Shown here piece by piece: positions 1 to 8,817 of a stretch of DNA of 64,000 bases (positions within the stretch are counted from its first letter, which is position 1; the number at the start of each line of letters is the position of its first letter). The DNA comes from Limivivens faecihominis (GTDB lineage Bacteria > Bacillota > Clostridia > Lachnospirales > Lachnospiraceae). Under the pieces are notes generated by a model. The model ran no database searches and was not told where the DNA came from. It saw only the letters and a program-made list of their open reading frames with translations. Location of the stretch: the NCBI RefSeq assembly GCF_020686945.1, contig NZ_JAJEPR010000005.1, positions 118,072 to 182,071 on the forward strand, given 5' to 3'. Both the position numbers and the translations under genes were made by a program.

Positions 1-2933
1 CCCGCCCGGTTTAATCCCCAGACTTCTGTCTTAATCTCTTTTGGATCTTCCTCCTGCCGCTGTTTCTTTCCTTCCGCTCCCACATAGACCCGATAATTCT
101 CCGACCAGCTCTCGTTTCCAGCCTGATCCACAGCCAGAATCCGAAAATCTGTCGTTCCAGAAAGTTCCACAGCCACCTCCGTTTTTTCTCTTGTTGTCCG
201 AAACAGCCGTTCTCCATTCCTCCAGAGCTCCATATACGCCAGTTTGCCGTTGTCTCTGGCCTGAATGGTAAATTCTGCCTCTCCCGGCTCCAGATCCTCC
301 GGAAGGCCCGTCAGAAAGCTTACAGGGCCGGTTCTGTCGATACAGAACTCCAGGAACGTATTTTTCTCCCGGCTATCGCTCTGATTCCCGGCCTGATCCA
401 GGGACTGAAAGGCCAGCGTATAGACGCCCTCCTCCAGAAAACACTTCCGGAAGATCTGATAGCGGTAAAGCCAGCGCTCTCCTACCTTCTGAATTGTGGT
501 CTGGTAATCCCGCCCCTCCTGAAGGATCCGAAAGCTTCCGTCCTTCACGCAGACGATGGCTTTTTTCGAAAGCTGATCCCTGTTCCGTTCCGTCACTTCC
601 AGATTTTCCGCATTTCGAATGTAGTAGGTCGTACCGATTCCGGCTGTCCTTGAAGAAAGCGTATAAAGGGAGCCGGAACGGTTCACCCGGAACGATACGC
701 TTTTTTCCGTCTGGTTCCCCGCCAGATCTTCTGCCTGCACGAAAAGCGTATAACTGCCGTCCGCCAGCCGGGCCGTAGAAAAGTCATAGGAAAGCTTTTT
801 TCCGTTCTCTGTTTCCCTGGCCGGGGTGAAAACTGTTCTCCCCAACTGATCTTTTACCTCGCAAACTGCTGTCTTTGCAGAAAGATTTTCATCCTCCACA
901 AAAGCCGCCACCGTTTCTTCTTTCTGGTAAGATTTTCCTTCCATCACTCCCTGTACCGAAACGACAGGATCTGTCCTGTCGATAACGATAGTCTGTGAAG
1001 TTACTTTTCGCTCATTCCCCACCTGATCCCGCAGCCGGAAAAGAACCTGCCAGGTTCCTTCCTCTTCCAGCGCAATAGCGCTCCCCGGCTGATAGGGACG
1101 ATAGTCCTGTGTTTTTCCTTTTTCTGTAAGAAAAGCGACGCTGTATTCCACGGTGTTCAGACCGCTTTCTTTGTCCACAATCTCTGTTCCCATAAGCTGG
1201 CAGTTTCTCTTATAAATCCGGCCACCCGCGCTTTTCGCATCCCCGGTAAGCTTCATCTCCGGCGGCCGGTCATCGATACGGTAGCGGAAACCATTCTTAG
1301 CGGAGCTGGCCAGGAGGCTGCCATCCCGGTCTCTTCTCTCTAAAGCAAAGACCCACTCTCCCGCTTCTGTCACCGCATCGGAAAGGATGGGCTGATTAAA
1401 ACCGCTGCCTTTGTCCGGCCTTGCCAGGAGCACGCTCCCCTTTGACACCCAGAAAATACCGTCTTTGTCATAGAAGCCCTTTCCATTCCGGACTTCCACC
1501 TGGTAGGAAGGATTTTTTCCCTCCACAAGGGTAATGCTGCCTTTCTGGCAAGTAGAAAGATCAAAGTAATAATTCTCTGTGGCATTGCCGGTGAGAGTAC
1601 CGTCTCCCCTGCTCGCAGGCACAAGAGCTCCCGCATAGGTGATGAGCTCGCCATTTTGGTACATGGGGCTGTCGGTACGGATCACCGAAAGATCAAAATC
1701 AATGCCCGGGGCCTCAAAGCCCGCCGGTGCTTCGGAAGTTGGCACACCATCCCTCACAAAGCCGCTCACCTGCACCGGACTGCGTTCTTTGAACTGAAGT
1801 CCCTGGATGCTGAAAGGAGCGCCGTACTCTTTCAGCGCATCGCTGATACAGATTGTCAGCGACCGTTTCTTTATGCGGACAGTCAGTTCTCCCCTGGGAA
1901 GTTCCAGCTCGAATTTTCCTGCGTCTGTTCCTGTGAGGACAGTCACCGGCTTTACTTTCCATACTCCCGCATCTGCAGACTCCGCCTCGCCGTAAATTTC
2001 CAGGCCTACTCTGCCTTTTCCTTCCTGTCTGGTTTTCACAGACAGCGGAATCCGGCTCGTTCCGTCGTATACCTTCTCCCCGCCTGGAAGATTCACCGCA
2101 ATCTGCTCGACGATCAGACGACGCTGAGGTTCGGTGGGCGGCTCTGTCACAGGCTCCGTTTCCGCGGGTTCTGTAGGTGATTCGGTCTCTACGGGTTCCG
2201 TGACTACTTCTGTCTCCGATTCCGTTTCCGCAGGTTCTGTAGGCACTTCTGTCTCTGCCGGTTCTGTGACGGGTTCTTCGGTCACGGGCTCTGTGACAGG
2301 CTCCGTTGGAATTTCCGTGACAGTTTCGGTCTCTACAGGCTCAGACACTGTCTCGGATTCGGACTCAGTCTCCATCGGCTCCGTAACTGGCTCTGTATTT
2401 TCTTTGCTACCTGTCTCCCTCTCCGACTCCCCAGGCTCAGTCCCGGCTTCCGTATTTGCCTCTGTCTCATCTTTCGTAATATCCTCCGACCCCATTTCCG
2501 TTTCCTGCTCTGACATTACCTCCGACTCCCTTTCACCCTCCGTAACCACCTCGGATTCCGTCATTTCTTCCGCAGGTGCTTCCGTCGCATGTTCACTCTC
2601 AGATTCTGCTGCTTCTGTCTCTACGGACTCCGCAGCCGTCTCACTCTCCGCTGGTGCTTTCGTAACCGATTTCGTGTCCATTTCTTCTCCATCCACTGGC
2701 GCAATCTCACTCTCAGACTCCGTTCCTGTCTCGCTCTCAGTTTCTGTCTCAGACTCGCTCTCTGTCTCCGTTTCCGTCTCACTTTCACTCTCTGTCTCTT
2801 CTCCCAAAGCGCCCTGCTCCTCGCTTCCTTTGCTCTCCAGAAAGTAATTATCTCCCAAAAAGGACAAACTCTGCAGCGGAGCTCCAAGGAGCGCCGCCGT
2901 ACAGGCCGCCGTCATCCACTTTTTATTTTTCAT
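1..2933 (-). CDS. Glu/Thr-rich MBG/Ig-like exported surface protein (C-terminus outside window)
   Basis: An open frame of 977 codons runs from ATG at 2933 to the window edge, so the C-terminus is missing. The first ~30 residues look like a signal peptide (MKNKKWMTAACTAALLGAP). Residues about 40-270 are almost only Glu, Thr, Ser, Pro and Val in TES/TEP repeats, a typical extended wall-spanning stalk. After that come a YDG/MBG-like module (VYDGTSRIPL near residue 287, then KKRSLTICISDALKEYG) and several ~100-residue Ig-like modules introduced by 'DRTDPVVSV' or 'DRTGPVSF'. ATG lies inside the last codons of the kinase gene (11 bp overlap) behind GGAGG, so the two are co-translated. The role is inferred as adhesion or surface display. 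No cell-wall anchor is visible because the end is cut off. Confidence 0.85.
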   Translation of the reverse strand, partial: MKNKKWMTAACTAALLGAPLQSLSFLGDNYFLESKGSEEQGALGEETESESETETETESESETETESETGTESESEIAPVDGEEMDTKSVTKAPAESETAAESVETEAAESESEHATEAPAEEMTESEVVTEGERESEVMSEQETEMGSEDITKDETEANTEAGTEPGESERETGSKENTEPVTEPMETESESETVSEPVETETVTEIPTEPVTEPVTEEPVTEPAETEVPTEPAETESETEVVTEPVETESPTEPAETEPVTEPPTEPQRRLIVEQIAVNLPGGEKVYDGTSRIPLSVKTRQEGKGRVGLEIYGEAESADAGVWKVKPVTVLTGTDAGKFELELPRGELTVRIKKRSLTICISDALKEYGAPFSIQGLQFKERSPVQVSGFVRDGVPTSEAPAGFEAPGIDFDLSVIRTDSPMYQNGELITYAGALVPASRGDGTLTGNATENYYFDLSTCQKGSITLVEGKNPSYQVEVRNGKGFYDKDGIFWVSKGSVLLARPDKGSGFNQPILSDAVTEAGEWVFALERRDRDGSLLASSAKNGFRYRIDDRPPEMKLTGDAKSAGGRIYKRNCQLMGTEIVDKESGLNTVEYSVAFLTEKGKTQDYRPYQPGSAIALEEEGTWQVLFRLRDQVGNERKVTSQTIVIDRTDPVVSVQGVMEGKSYQKEETVAAFVEDENLSAKTAVCEVKDQLGRTVFTPARETENGKKLSYDFSTARLADGSYTLFVQAEDLAGNQTEKSVSFRVNRSGSLYTLSSRTAGIGTTYYIRNAENLEVTERNRDQLSKKAIVCVKDGSFRILQEGRDYQTTIQKVGERWLYRYQIFRKCFLEEGVYTLAFQSLDQAGNQSDSREKNTFLEFCIDRTGPVSFLTGLPEDLEPGEAEFTIQARDNGKLAYMELWRNGERLFRTTREKTEVAVELSGTTDFRILAVDQAGNESWSENYRVYVGAEGKKQRQEEDPKEIKTEVWGLNRA

Positions 2934-4428
2934 CTTTTCTTCCTCCTTCTTCTGTAAAAGTATGCCCCGCATAAAGCGCCTGAACACTCTCCTCTGTGAC
3001 AGAAAAGGCTTCCGCCTGTTTCCCCGGCGCCATGTTTTTCAGTTCCTCTACCAGCTCCTGAAGCTCGGTTTCCGTGATTCCATTGTCCCGGAAATACAGA
3101 AGTCCGTCGTAGCAGAGCGACAAAAGTTCCTCCTGAAGCCGTTCCCGCAGGAGCGCAGGGACACTTTCCTGGCTGTTTTCCACACAGCACGCGCAGATTG
3201 CCTCAAAGAAACCCTTCCAGTTAAGCGCGCCCTCCCCTGAGAGCTCCTGACGGGTCTTTTTCTCGCAGTAGCTCCCCAGTTCTCTATAGATCTTTGCCTT
3301 TTTCTGTCTTTCCGGCGTCAGGCCGCCTTCCAGCGCCCGCTCAAACCAGACCCCCGCATAGTTTTTTCCTTCTGCCTGCTGAAAATAGTACCAGTAAGCG
3401 ATTCCCAGCTCATAAGCAAGGTCCCCATAGGCCTCCTTTTCCAGTTTTTCGCCCCAGGAACCAAGAATTTCCTCCAGTTTCCGGCTCTCTTCCCGGGTAA
3501 ATACCTGATCCAAAAGATCAATTTGCAATAGTTTCTGATAAGCCGCTTCCCGATCGGGAAACAGGCGGATCGCAGACACCAGCTCCTCTGTCTGGCTGCT
3601 CTCCATTAAGATTTGATATTGTTCTTCCGCCGTCCGGTTCTGACGGCGAATGTGTATGATACTTCCAAAAAACAACAGGAATACTGCGAGAAAAGAAAAC
3701 AAAAGGCAGTTTCTCTTACCCTTTCGGCAAACCCTAAGAAGCCTTCTTTGAAGCTTCCTGTCGTCCGAAAAACGCCGGCTCCGGTCTTCCTGCATACAGA
3801 TATCCAGAAACCTCCGGAAACCAGGGCTCTCTTTTCCCCCGCTTAAGAAGCGGAAAGTCTTCCCGGCACTGTAAAAATCACTGCGGATATCCAGCTCCAG
3901 CTTTTCATCCAGCTGCTCCGGGGCAGCAAAGACTTTCGTCCCGTACCGCTCCCTTTTTTCCTTTCCAAGGCTCAAGCAGGCTCCAAAATCCAGAAGAACC
4001 AGCCTGCCTCCGGGCCCGATCATCAGGTTGGAGGGCTTGATATCCCCATGAATCAGGGGCGGTGTACGGGAATGAAGATATTCCAGGATCTCCGAAAGCT
4101 GTCTCAGCCAAAGCAACAGCTCTTTTTCCGAAAAGCTCCCTTTTTCCTGCTTCAACTGTTCCAGCGTCTTTCCTTCCAGATACTCCATAACGATACAAAT
4201 ATAGCCCTCCGCCTCAAAGACATCGTAAATCCTCGGAAGGCCGGGATGATCCAGATGCCTGGCATAATCCAACTCCCCTCTGGGCCACCTGGCCCTTAAA
4301 GGAATTCTTTTCAGCGCCAGAAGGCTACAGATTCTTTTGTGCAGAACCAGCCAGACCTCCGACTGGCCGCCTTTCCCGAGAGGCTCCAGAACCTGATAGG
4401 TTCCGCCGATCATGGTTCCCCTTTTCAA
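2923..4428 (-). CDS. Membrane serine/threonine protein kinase-like protein (PknB-type domain, no PASTA)
   Basis: 501 residues from a TTG start at 4428. This start is chosen because AGGGAGGTG lies 6 nt before it and a good promoter lies just upstream; longer in-frame starts would sit upstream of that promoter. The kinase domain (about 7-230) has a Gly-rich loop GKGGQSEVW (18-26), Lys40 in ALKRI, catalytic loop HGDIKPSN (127-134, with G replacing the usual R of HRD), DFG (147-149) and a GTKVFAAPEQ activation-segment end. One transmembrane helix (about 241-258) follows. The ~240-residue outer part is helical and TPR-like, not PASTA. It overlaps the exported MBG/Ig-like gene, so it may control or respond to that protein. 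Substrate unknown. Confidence 0.85.
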   Translation of the reverse strand: MKRGTMIGGTYQVLEPLGKGGQSEVWLVLHKRICSLLALKRIPLRARWPRGELDYARHLDHPGLPRIYDVFEAEGYICIVMEYLEGKTLEQLKQEKGSFSEKELLLWLRQLSEILEYLHSRTPPLIHGDIKPSNLMIGPGGRLVLLDFGACLSLGKEKRERYGTKVFAAPEQLDEKLELDIRSDFYSAGKTFRFLSGGKESPGFRRFLDICMQEDRSRRFSDDRKLQRRLLRVCRKGKRNCLLFSFLAVFLLFFGSIIHIRRQNRTAEEQYQILMESSQTEELVSAIRLFPDREAAYQKLLQIDLLDQVFTREESRKLEEILGSWGEKLEKEAYGDLAYELGIAYWYYFQQAEGKNYAGVWFERALEGGLTPERQKKAKIYRELGSYCEKKTRQELSGEGALNWKGFFEAICACCVENSQESVPALLRERLQEELLSLCYDGLLYFRDNGITETELQELVEELKNMAPGKQAEAFSVTEESVQALYAGHTFTEEGGRKDEK

Positions 4429-4456
4429 TTCCAGCACCTCCCTTTCGTGTACCGCC

Positions 4457-4485
4457 ATTATACCGCATTGCGTATTTTTTGTCCA
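4457..4485 (-). promoter_or_regulatory. Sigma-A type promoter of the kinase/surface-protein operon
   Basis: Minus-strand -35 TGGACA (4480-4485), 17-bp spacer and perfect -10 TATAAT (4457-4462). Transcription would start near 4450, only about 20 nt before the TTG start of the kinase, which supports that start choice. Confidence 0.75.
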
Positions 4486-4570
4486 TTCGCAGACTGCACG
4501 AATTTCAGCAATTTCCGGACTGTGTATTTCTACGCTTGAACAAAGTATTTCGTCGCTTTGCACAAGACAT

Positions 4571-4608
4571 GAAGAAAACGCCTTACCCGGCAAAACAGGA
4601 TAAGGCGC
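4571..4608 (-). terminator. Rho-independent terminator after argS
   Basis: On the minus strand a GCGCCTTATCCTG / CGGGTAAGGCG stem is followed by TTTTCTTC. It lies 55 bp past the argS stop and separates argS from the kinase promoter. Confidence 0.8.
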
Positions 4609-4663
4609 TTAACAAACATTCAAAAATTACTCTGCTGCAAAGCAGCTCCCGCAATTCTATCTA

Positions 4664-6430
4664 TTACATTCTCTCCGGTGCAGAGAAGCCCAGCACATCG
4701 ATGCACTTCTCCAGAACGTCTCTGGTCAGTCTCAGAAGGGCGATCCAGGAAGCTTTCTGCTCTTCATTTTCCTCGGAAAGGATCTTCGTCTCATGGTAGA
4801 AACGGTTGAAGGCGTTGGCAAGATCGTAAATATAAGAACAGATCTTGTGCGGCGCGATCTCCTCGAAGGCATTCTCCATCACGCTGTTGAAACGGGAAAC
4901 CTCAAGCATCAGTGCTTTCTCGCTATCGTTGGCTGCCTTGTGGATGGAGATTCCCTCCAGGCTGTTTCCAGCCTGCTGATATTTGTTCAGGATGGATTTG
5001 ATCCGGACGATCGTGTACAGGATGTAAGGACCGGTGTTTCCCTCGAAGGAAGTGAAGCGGTCAAGGTCAAAGACATAATCCTTGCTGGCCTGGTTGGAAA
5101 GATCGCCGTATTTGATGGCGGAAAGGCCTACAATCTTGGCGGTCGCTCTTGCTTCCTCCGGGTCGATCTCATGGTTGTCCATGATCTTATGGTACATCTC
5201 CTCGTCGATATCGCGGATCAGGTTCTCCAGACGCATCACGCCACCCTCTCTGGTCTTGAAGGGCTTGCCGTCTTTTCCGTTCATCGTACCGAAGCCCAGG
5301 AAGGAAAGTTTGGTATTTTCATCCACAATACCAGCTTTCCTCGCGCAGCGGAATACCTGGATGAAATGCATCTCCTGACGCTTGTCCACAACGTAGAGGA
5401 TCTCATCGGGATGATAGTCCTCCATACGCTGAACGATGGTAGCCAGATCTGTCGTGGTGTAAAGAGATGCTCCGTCGGATTTCAGGATCATGCAGGGCGG
5501 AACTTCTTTCGTATCGGTCTCTTCCTTGACATCAACAACCAGAGCGCCCTGATCCTCGTAAGCCAGTCCCTGCTCTTTCATTTTTTCCACCATACCCGGG
5601 ATGTAGGGCTGTGCGTCGGACTCGCCCTTCCAGAGATCGAAGGAAACGTTCAGATTTGCGTAGTTTCTCTTCAGGTCCGTCACGGAAACTTCCATAATAT
5701 GCTTCAGGATGGCCTGATAGCCTCTGTGGCCGTGCTGCAGAAGGTAGGTTGCCTGCATGGCCGCCTCTTTGTATTCCGGATGCTCTTTGGAGTAAGCGCT
5801 GGCCGCGGGATAAATCTCCTCCAGCTCGCTGATCGTGAAGGGAGCCACCTTCGGGTACTCGCCGGTGTAGCTCTCATCGAAGTAAACCAGCTCCGGTTTT
5901 CTCTTTTTCAGCTCCACGATGATGAGTCCCATCTGCAGGCCCCAGTCGCCCAGATGCACGTCTCCGATGACCTCATGGCCCAAGAAACGGCCCATTCTCT
6001 TGATGCTCTCACCGATGATGGCTGATCTTAAATGACCAACGTGCAGGGGTTTTGCCACGTTCGGTCCGCCGTAATCGATGATGATCTTTTTCGGCTCTTT
6101 GGCTTTCTCCACGGAAAGATTCTCGTCTGCCTGCATTTTATCAAGATACGCAGCCAGAAACTCCGGGTTCAGCTTCAGATTAATAAAGCCCGGATTCACA
6201 ACCTGGATATCTGAAAAGATTTCCGAACCGGAAAATGCTTCCACCACCGCATTGGCAATCATAATCGGGGCTTTTTTGTAGGTTTTAGCAGCCGCCATGG
6301 CTCCATTACACTGATATTCACATAAATCAGGCCGGTTGGACAGGGTGACTTTGGCGAATTTCTCGTCATAGCCAGCCTTCTGAAAAGCCTGGATCATTTC
6401 TTCTGTGATCAAATTCAGAATTTTCTGCAT
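4664..6430 (-). CDS. argS: Arginine--tRNA ligase
   Basis: 588 residues from ATG at 6430, eight bases after GGAG. Class I aminoacyl-tRNA synthetase that charges tRNA-Arg in the cytoplasm. Visible marks are the N-terminal Add1-like domain (up to ~110), the HIGH-type signature HVGHLRSAIIG, a KMSKS-equivalent TREGGVMRLENL region as usual for ArgRS, and the C-terminal DALR anticodon-binding helices ending SAPERM. Length fits the family. The frame stays open 57 codons further upstream but that stretch contains the promoter and has no family similarity. It stands as its own unit between truA and a strong terminator. Confidence 0.97.
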   Translation of the reverse strand: MQKILNLITEEMIQAFQKAGYDEKFAKVTLSNRPDLCEYQCNGAMAAAKTYKKAPIMIANAVVEAFSGSEIFSDIQVVNPGFINLKLNPEFLAAYLDKMQADENLSVEKAKEPKKIIIDYGGPNVAKPLHVGHLRSAIIGESIKRMGRFLGHEVIGDVHLGDWGLQMGLIIVELKKRKPELVYFDESYTGEYPKVAPFTISELEEIYPAASAYSKEHPEYKEAAMQATYLLQHGHRGYQAILKHIMEVSVTDLKRNYANLNVSFDLWKGESDAQPYIPGMVEKMKEQGLAYEDQGALVVDVKEETDTKEVPPCMILKSDGASLYTTTDLATIVQRMEDYHPDEILYVVDKRQEMHFIQVFRCARKAGIVDENTKLSFLGFGTMNGKDGKPFKTREGGVMRLENLIRDIDEEMYHKIMDNHEIDPEEARATAKIVGLSAIKYGDLSNQASKDYVFDLDRFTSFEGNTGPYILYTIVRIKSILNKYQQAGNSLEGISIHKAANDSEKALMLEVSRFNSVMENAFEEIAPHKICSYIYDLANAFNRFYHETKILSEENEEQKASWIALLRLTRDVLEKCIDVLGFSAPERM

Positions 6431-6496
6431 GTATTTCTCCTTTTCTTTTTGCTCGTTTCTCCATACAGCTTCTGCTTTGTGAGCAGAATACTCTTT

Positions 6497-6525
6497 ATTA
6501 TAGCCTTTCAAACCACTATTTTCAA
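6497..6525 (-). promoter_or_regulatory. argS promoter
   Basis: -35 TTGAAA (6520-6525), 17-bp spacer, -10 TATAAT (6497-6502), minus strand. The -35 overlaps the stop codon of truA, so argS is transcribed independently though tightly packed. Confidence 0.75.
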
Positions 6526-7268
6526 CTGTTTTTCGGGTAAAAAACCTCCACCAGCATAAGGCCCCTCGCCGGGGCTGTAAATCCGGCCAGGTTCCGGTCA
6601 TTTTTCTGAAAGACTTTCCCGATGCTCTCCGGCTCCCGTTTTCCCATTCCGATCTCCAGAAGGGTGCCTGTGAGAATCCTCACCATATTATAGAGGAAAC
6701 CGTTTCCCGTAAAATCAAACTCCACTTCCCCCGGAAGTTCCCGGATCTTTACAGACTCCAGACGGCGGACGGTGGACTTCTTCGTCTTCTTCATAGAAGA
6801 AAAGCCGCGAAAATCTTTTTCTCCCACCAGAAGGGCTGCTCCCAGGCGCATGGCCTCCACATCCAAAGGCTGATTGAGCGGATAGATCTGCTTCCTCTCA
6901 AAAACATTTTTCCCCTCGCCGGTGGCCACCCGGTAACGGTAGGTTTTTCCCAGCGCGTTCAGGCGGCTGTGAAAACGCTCCGGCACTTCCTCCACCCGGA
7001 CCACGCCGATATCTTCTGGAAGATAAGTGTTCAGTTCGGCTTTGAGTTTCTCCGGATCCAGTTTCCGGTCCGTGTGAAAATTCGCGCTCTGCCCGAGAGC
7101 GTGAACACCGGCATCGGTTCTTCCGGCCCCGTCGATCTCCACCGTCTCGCCCAGAAGCCTGGTCAAAGTCTCTTCTATTTTTCCCTGAATAGTCTTTTCC
7201 GTATTGCCCTGTCTCTGCCAGCCGTCGTAACGGCTTCCATCATATTGTAAGGTCAGACGGTAATTCAT
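6522..7268 (-). CDS. truA: tRNA pseudouridine(38-40) synthase TruA
   Basis: 248 residues from ATG at 7268 behind GGGAGGG. Converts uridines 38-40 in the anticodon arm of tRNAs to pseudouridine. The catalytic Asp lies in GAGRTDAGVHALGQ (near residue 50), and the family motifs YDGSRYDGWQRQ at the N-terminus and GNGFLYNMVRILTGTL in the C-terminal half are present. Full length. The track of open codons upstream reaches into the tRNA gene region and is not coding. It follows two tRNA genes, separated by a terminator, so it probably has its own weak promoter or uses readthrough. Confidence 0.96.
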   Translation of the reverse strand: MNYRLTLQYDGSRYDGWQRQGNTEKTIQGKIEETLTRLLGETVEIDGAGRTDAGVHALGQSANFHTDRKLDPEKLKAELNTYLPEDIGVVRVEEVPERFHSRLNALGKTYRYRVATGEGKNVFERKQIYPLNQPLDVEAMRLGAALLVGEKDFRGFSSMKKTKKSTVRRLESVKIRELPGEVEFDFTGNGFLYNMVRILTGTLLEIGMGKREPESIGKVFQKNDRNLAGFTAPARGLMLVEVFYPKNS

Positions 7269-7282
7269 AAAATCCCTCCCCA

Positions 7283-7314
7283 GAAAAAAAGCTGTCTGGA
7301 CTTTTCCAGACAGC
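7283..7314 (-). terminator. Terminator between tRNA-Thr genes and truA
   Basis: Minus strand: AGCTGTCTGGA-AAAG-TCCAGACAGCT stem followed by seven T. Ends the tRNA-Thr transcript about 20 nt after the last tRNA and 15 bp before the truA start. Confidence 0.85.
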
Positions 7315-7334
7315 TCTGTTTCAAATATGAAAAA

Positions 7335-7407
7335 AGCTGCTGACGGGAATCGGACCCGTGACCTCCGCACTACCAATGCGACGCACTACCGACTGTGCTA
7401 CAGCAGC
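7335..7407 (-). tRNA. tRNA-Thr (GGT)
   Basis: 73 nt cloverleaf. Acceptor GCTGCTG/CAGCAGC, anticodon loop TTGGTAG with anticodon GGT (reads ACC/ACT), T-loop arm ACGGG-TCCGATT-CCCGT, discriminator T. CCA is not encoded. Identical to the copy at 7437-7509. Confidence 0.95.
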
Positions 7408-7436
7408 TTGTATTAAGCGCCACAAACAATTTACAA

Positions 7437-7509
7437 AGCTGCTGACGGGAATCGGACCCGTGACCTCCGCACTACCAATGCGACGCACTACCGACTGTGC
7501 TACAGCAGC
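7437..7509 (-). tRNA. tRNA-Thr (GGT), second identical copy
   Basis: Same 73-nt sequence as 7335-7407, with a 29-bp spacer between them, so they form one tandem transcript read from the minus-strand promoter near 7547-7575. CCA is not encoded. Confidence 0.95.
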
Positions 7510-7546
7510 TTATTCAGTTGTTTGCGATTGCTCGCTACAGTTAAGT

Positions 7547-7575
7547 ATACTACTATAACTCCCCGAAAATGTCAA
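7547..7575 (-). promoter_or_regulatory. Promoter of the tRNA-Thr pair
   Basis: Perfect -35 TTGACA (7570-7575). With a 17-bp spacer the -10 would be TAGTAT (7547-7552); an alternative TATACT lies 20 bp away. It starts about 40 bp before the first tRNA. Confidence 0.6.
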
Positions 7576-7615
7576 CTACTTTTTTCAAGTTTTTTTTGTT
7601 TTTTAATCAGTACAT

Positions 7616-8356
7616 TCAATTCAGTCTTTGACGCACAATTTCATAGGCCAGAACACCGGCTGCCACAGAGGCATTCAGAGAGTCAATATCGCCCTTCATC
7701 GGGATGGAGGCAATGTAGTCACACTTCTCTTTTACCAGGCGGCTGACGCCCTCTCCTTCGTTTCCAATGACCAGACCAATCGGCCCTTTGAGGTTCAGGC
7801 GGTACATGCTCTCTCCGCCCATGTCGGCGCAGACAAACCAGAGTCCCTCTTTTTTCAGCTCGTCAATGGTTGCAGCAAGGTTCGTCACCTTCGCCACCGG
7901 CGTATAGTTCAATGCTCCGGCGGAAGTTTTTGCTACCGTAGCAGTCAGACCTACCGCTCGCCTTTTCGGGATAATGACCCCGTGAGCTCCTGCCAGGTTT
8001 GCGGTACGGATGATGGCTCCCAGATTGTGGGGATCCTCAATATTGTCCAGAAGGAAAATAAAGGGCTCTTCCCCTTTGTCTCTGGCGTTTTTCAGGATAT
8101 CCTCCACCTCGGCATACTCGTAAGCTGCCGCATAGGCGATGACGCCCTGATGCTTGCCGGTCTCAGAGAGCTGATCCAGACGTTCCCTTGGTACATATTT
8201 GATCAGGGTATCGTGTTTTCTCGCCTCGCGGGTGATACTCAAAATCGGACCGTCCTTGCAGCCGTCCTGCACGAACAGCTTGTCGATGGTCTTTCCGGAA
8301 CGGAACGCTTCCAGAACCGCGTTTCTTCCTTCGATGGTCAGTTCTTCATATCTCAT
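7616..8356 (-). CDS. rlmB: 23S rRNA (guanosine-2'-O-)-methyltransferase RlmB / TrmH family
   Basis: 246 residues. SpoU/TrmH-type methyltransferase expected to methylate the 2'-O of G2251 in 23S rRNA. An N-terminal L30e-like substrate-binding part (EGRNAVLEAFRSGKTIDKLFV) precedes the SPOUT knot, shown by LLDNIEDPHNLGAIIRTANLAGAHGVI, LVIGNEGEGVS and the terminal SLNASVAAGVLAYE motif. Its ATG overlaps the stop of mrnC by four bases (ATGA), so it is the last gene of the ispF-cysS-mrnC-rlmB operon. TrmH-family members differ in target; the operon context supports RlmB. Confidence 0.92.
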   Translation of the reverse strand: MRYEELTIEGRNAVLEAFRSGKTIDKLFVQDGCKDGPILSITREARKHDTLIKYVPRERLDQLSETGKHQGVIAYAAAYEYAEVEDILKNARDKGEEPFIFLLDNIEDPHNLGAIIRTANLAGAHGVIIPKRRAVGLTATVAKTSAGALNYTPVAKVTNLAATIDELKKEGLWFVCADMGGESMYRLNLKGPIGLVIGNEGEGVSRLVKEKCDYIASIPMKGDIDSLNASVAAGVLAYEIVRQRLN

Positions 8357-8817
8357 GCTCTGTCCTCTTCTTTCTTTTCCTCCGCCCAGGTGTCTCCCAG
8401 GCCTTCTCTCACCAGTGATACCAGCCTCTCCGTCTCGCCTTTCAGATAAAGATATCCCATCAGCGCTTCAAAGCCTGTGGCCTTCCGGTAGTCCTTCATC
8501 GTGGCATTTTTCGCCATCGTATAGGATTTGGCATTTCTGCCCCGTTTATAAACGGCCAGCTCCTCCTCCGTCAGGCTCTCCATAAGTTTATCAATCATCT
8601 CCGACTGAGCGGAAGCCTTTACCAGGGCGCTGGTCCTCTTGTGAAGCTTGTTGGGCTGGCAGCTGCCGTGGCGCACGATCAGGGTACGGATCACCAGATC
8701 GTAGATGCCGTCCCCGATATAGGCCAGGACCAGAGGCGAGTAGGTGCGGATATCCGCAGTCTCGCCTCCGAACTGTTCTTTCAGGATCTCAGGCAGATCC
8801 ATTACGCTCTTTTCCAT
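8353..8817 (-). CDS. mrnC: Mini-ribonuclease III
   Basis: 154 residues from ATG 8817 (AAGGTG four bases upstream); an in-frame ATG at 8802 overlapping the cysS stop as TAATG would give 149 residues and is equally plausible. Single RNase III catalytic domain without a dsRNA-binding domain. Signature YSPLVLAYIGDGIYDLVIRTLIV holds the acidic metal ligands, and KRGRNAKSYTMAKNATMKDYRKATGFEALMGYLYL matches the second motif. In Bacillus this enzyme trims 23S rRNA precursors, which fits its placing next to rlmB. Confidence 0.93.
   Translation of the reverse strand: MEKSVMDLPEILKEQFGGETADIRTYSPLVLAYIGDGIYDLVIRTLIVRHGSCQPNKLHKRTSALVKASAQSEMIDKLMESLTEEELAVYKRGRNAKSYTMAKNATMKDYRKATGFEALMGYLYLKGETERLVSLVREGLGDTWAEEKKEEDRA

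Noticed and set aside
2134..2847. Plus-strand Ser/Val repeat frame (GSVTGSVS...)
   Set aside because: It is the reverse reading of the Glu/Thr repeats of the surface protein gene; repeats keep both strands open. The same explains plus frames opposite 11164-11442, 37617-38468, 48411-49235, 49583-50569 and 58756-59784.
4793..6025. 410-codon plus-strand frame opposite argS
   Set aside because: Shadow frame of a full-length conserved synthetase; no start signal or family motif.
7358..7558. Plus-strand frame with duplicated GIGPVTSALPMRRTTD
   Set aside because: It is the reverse of the two tRNA-Thr genes, a frequent annotation artefact.
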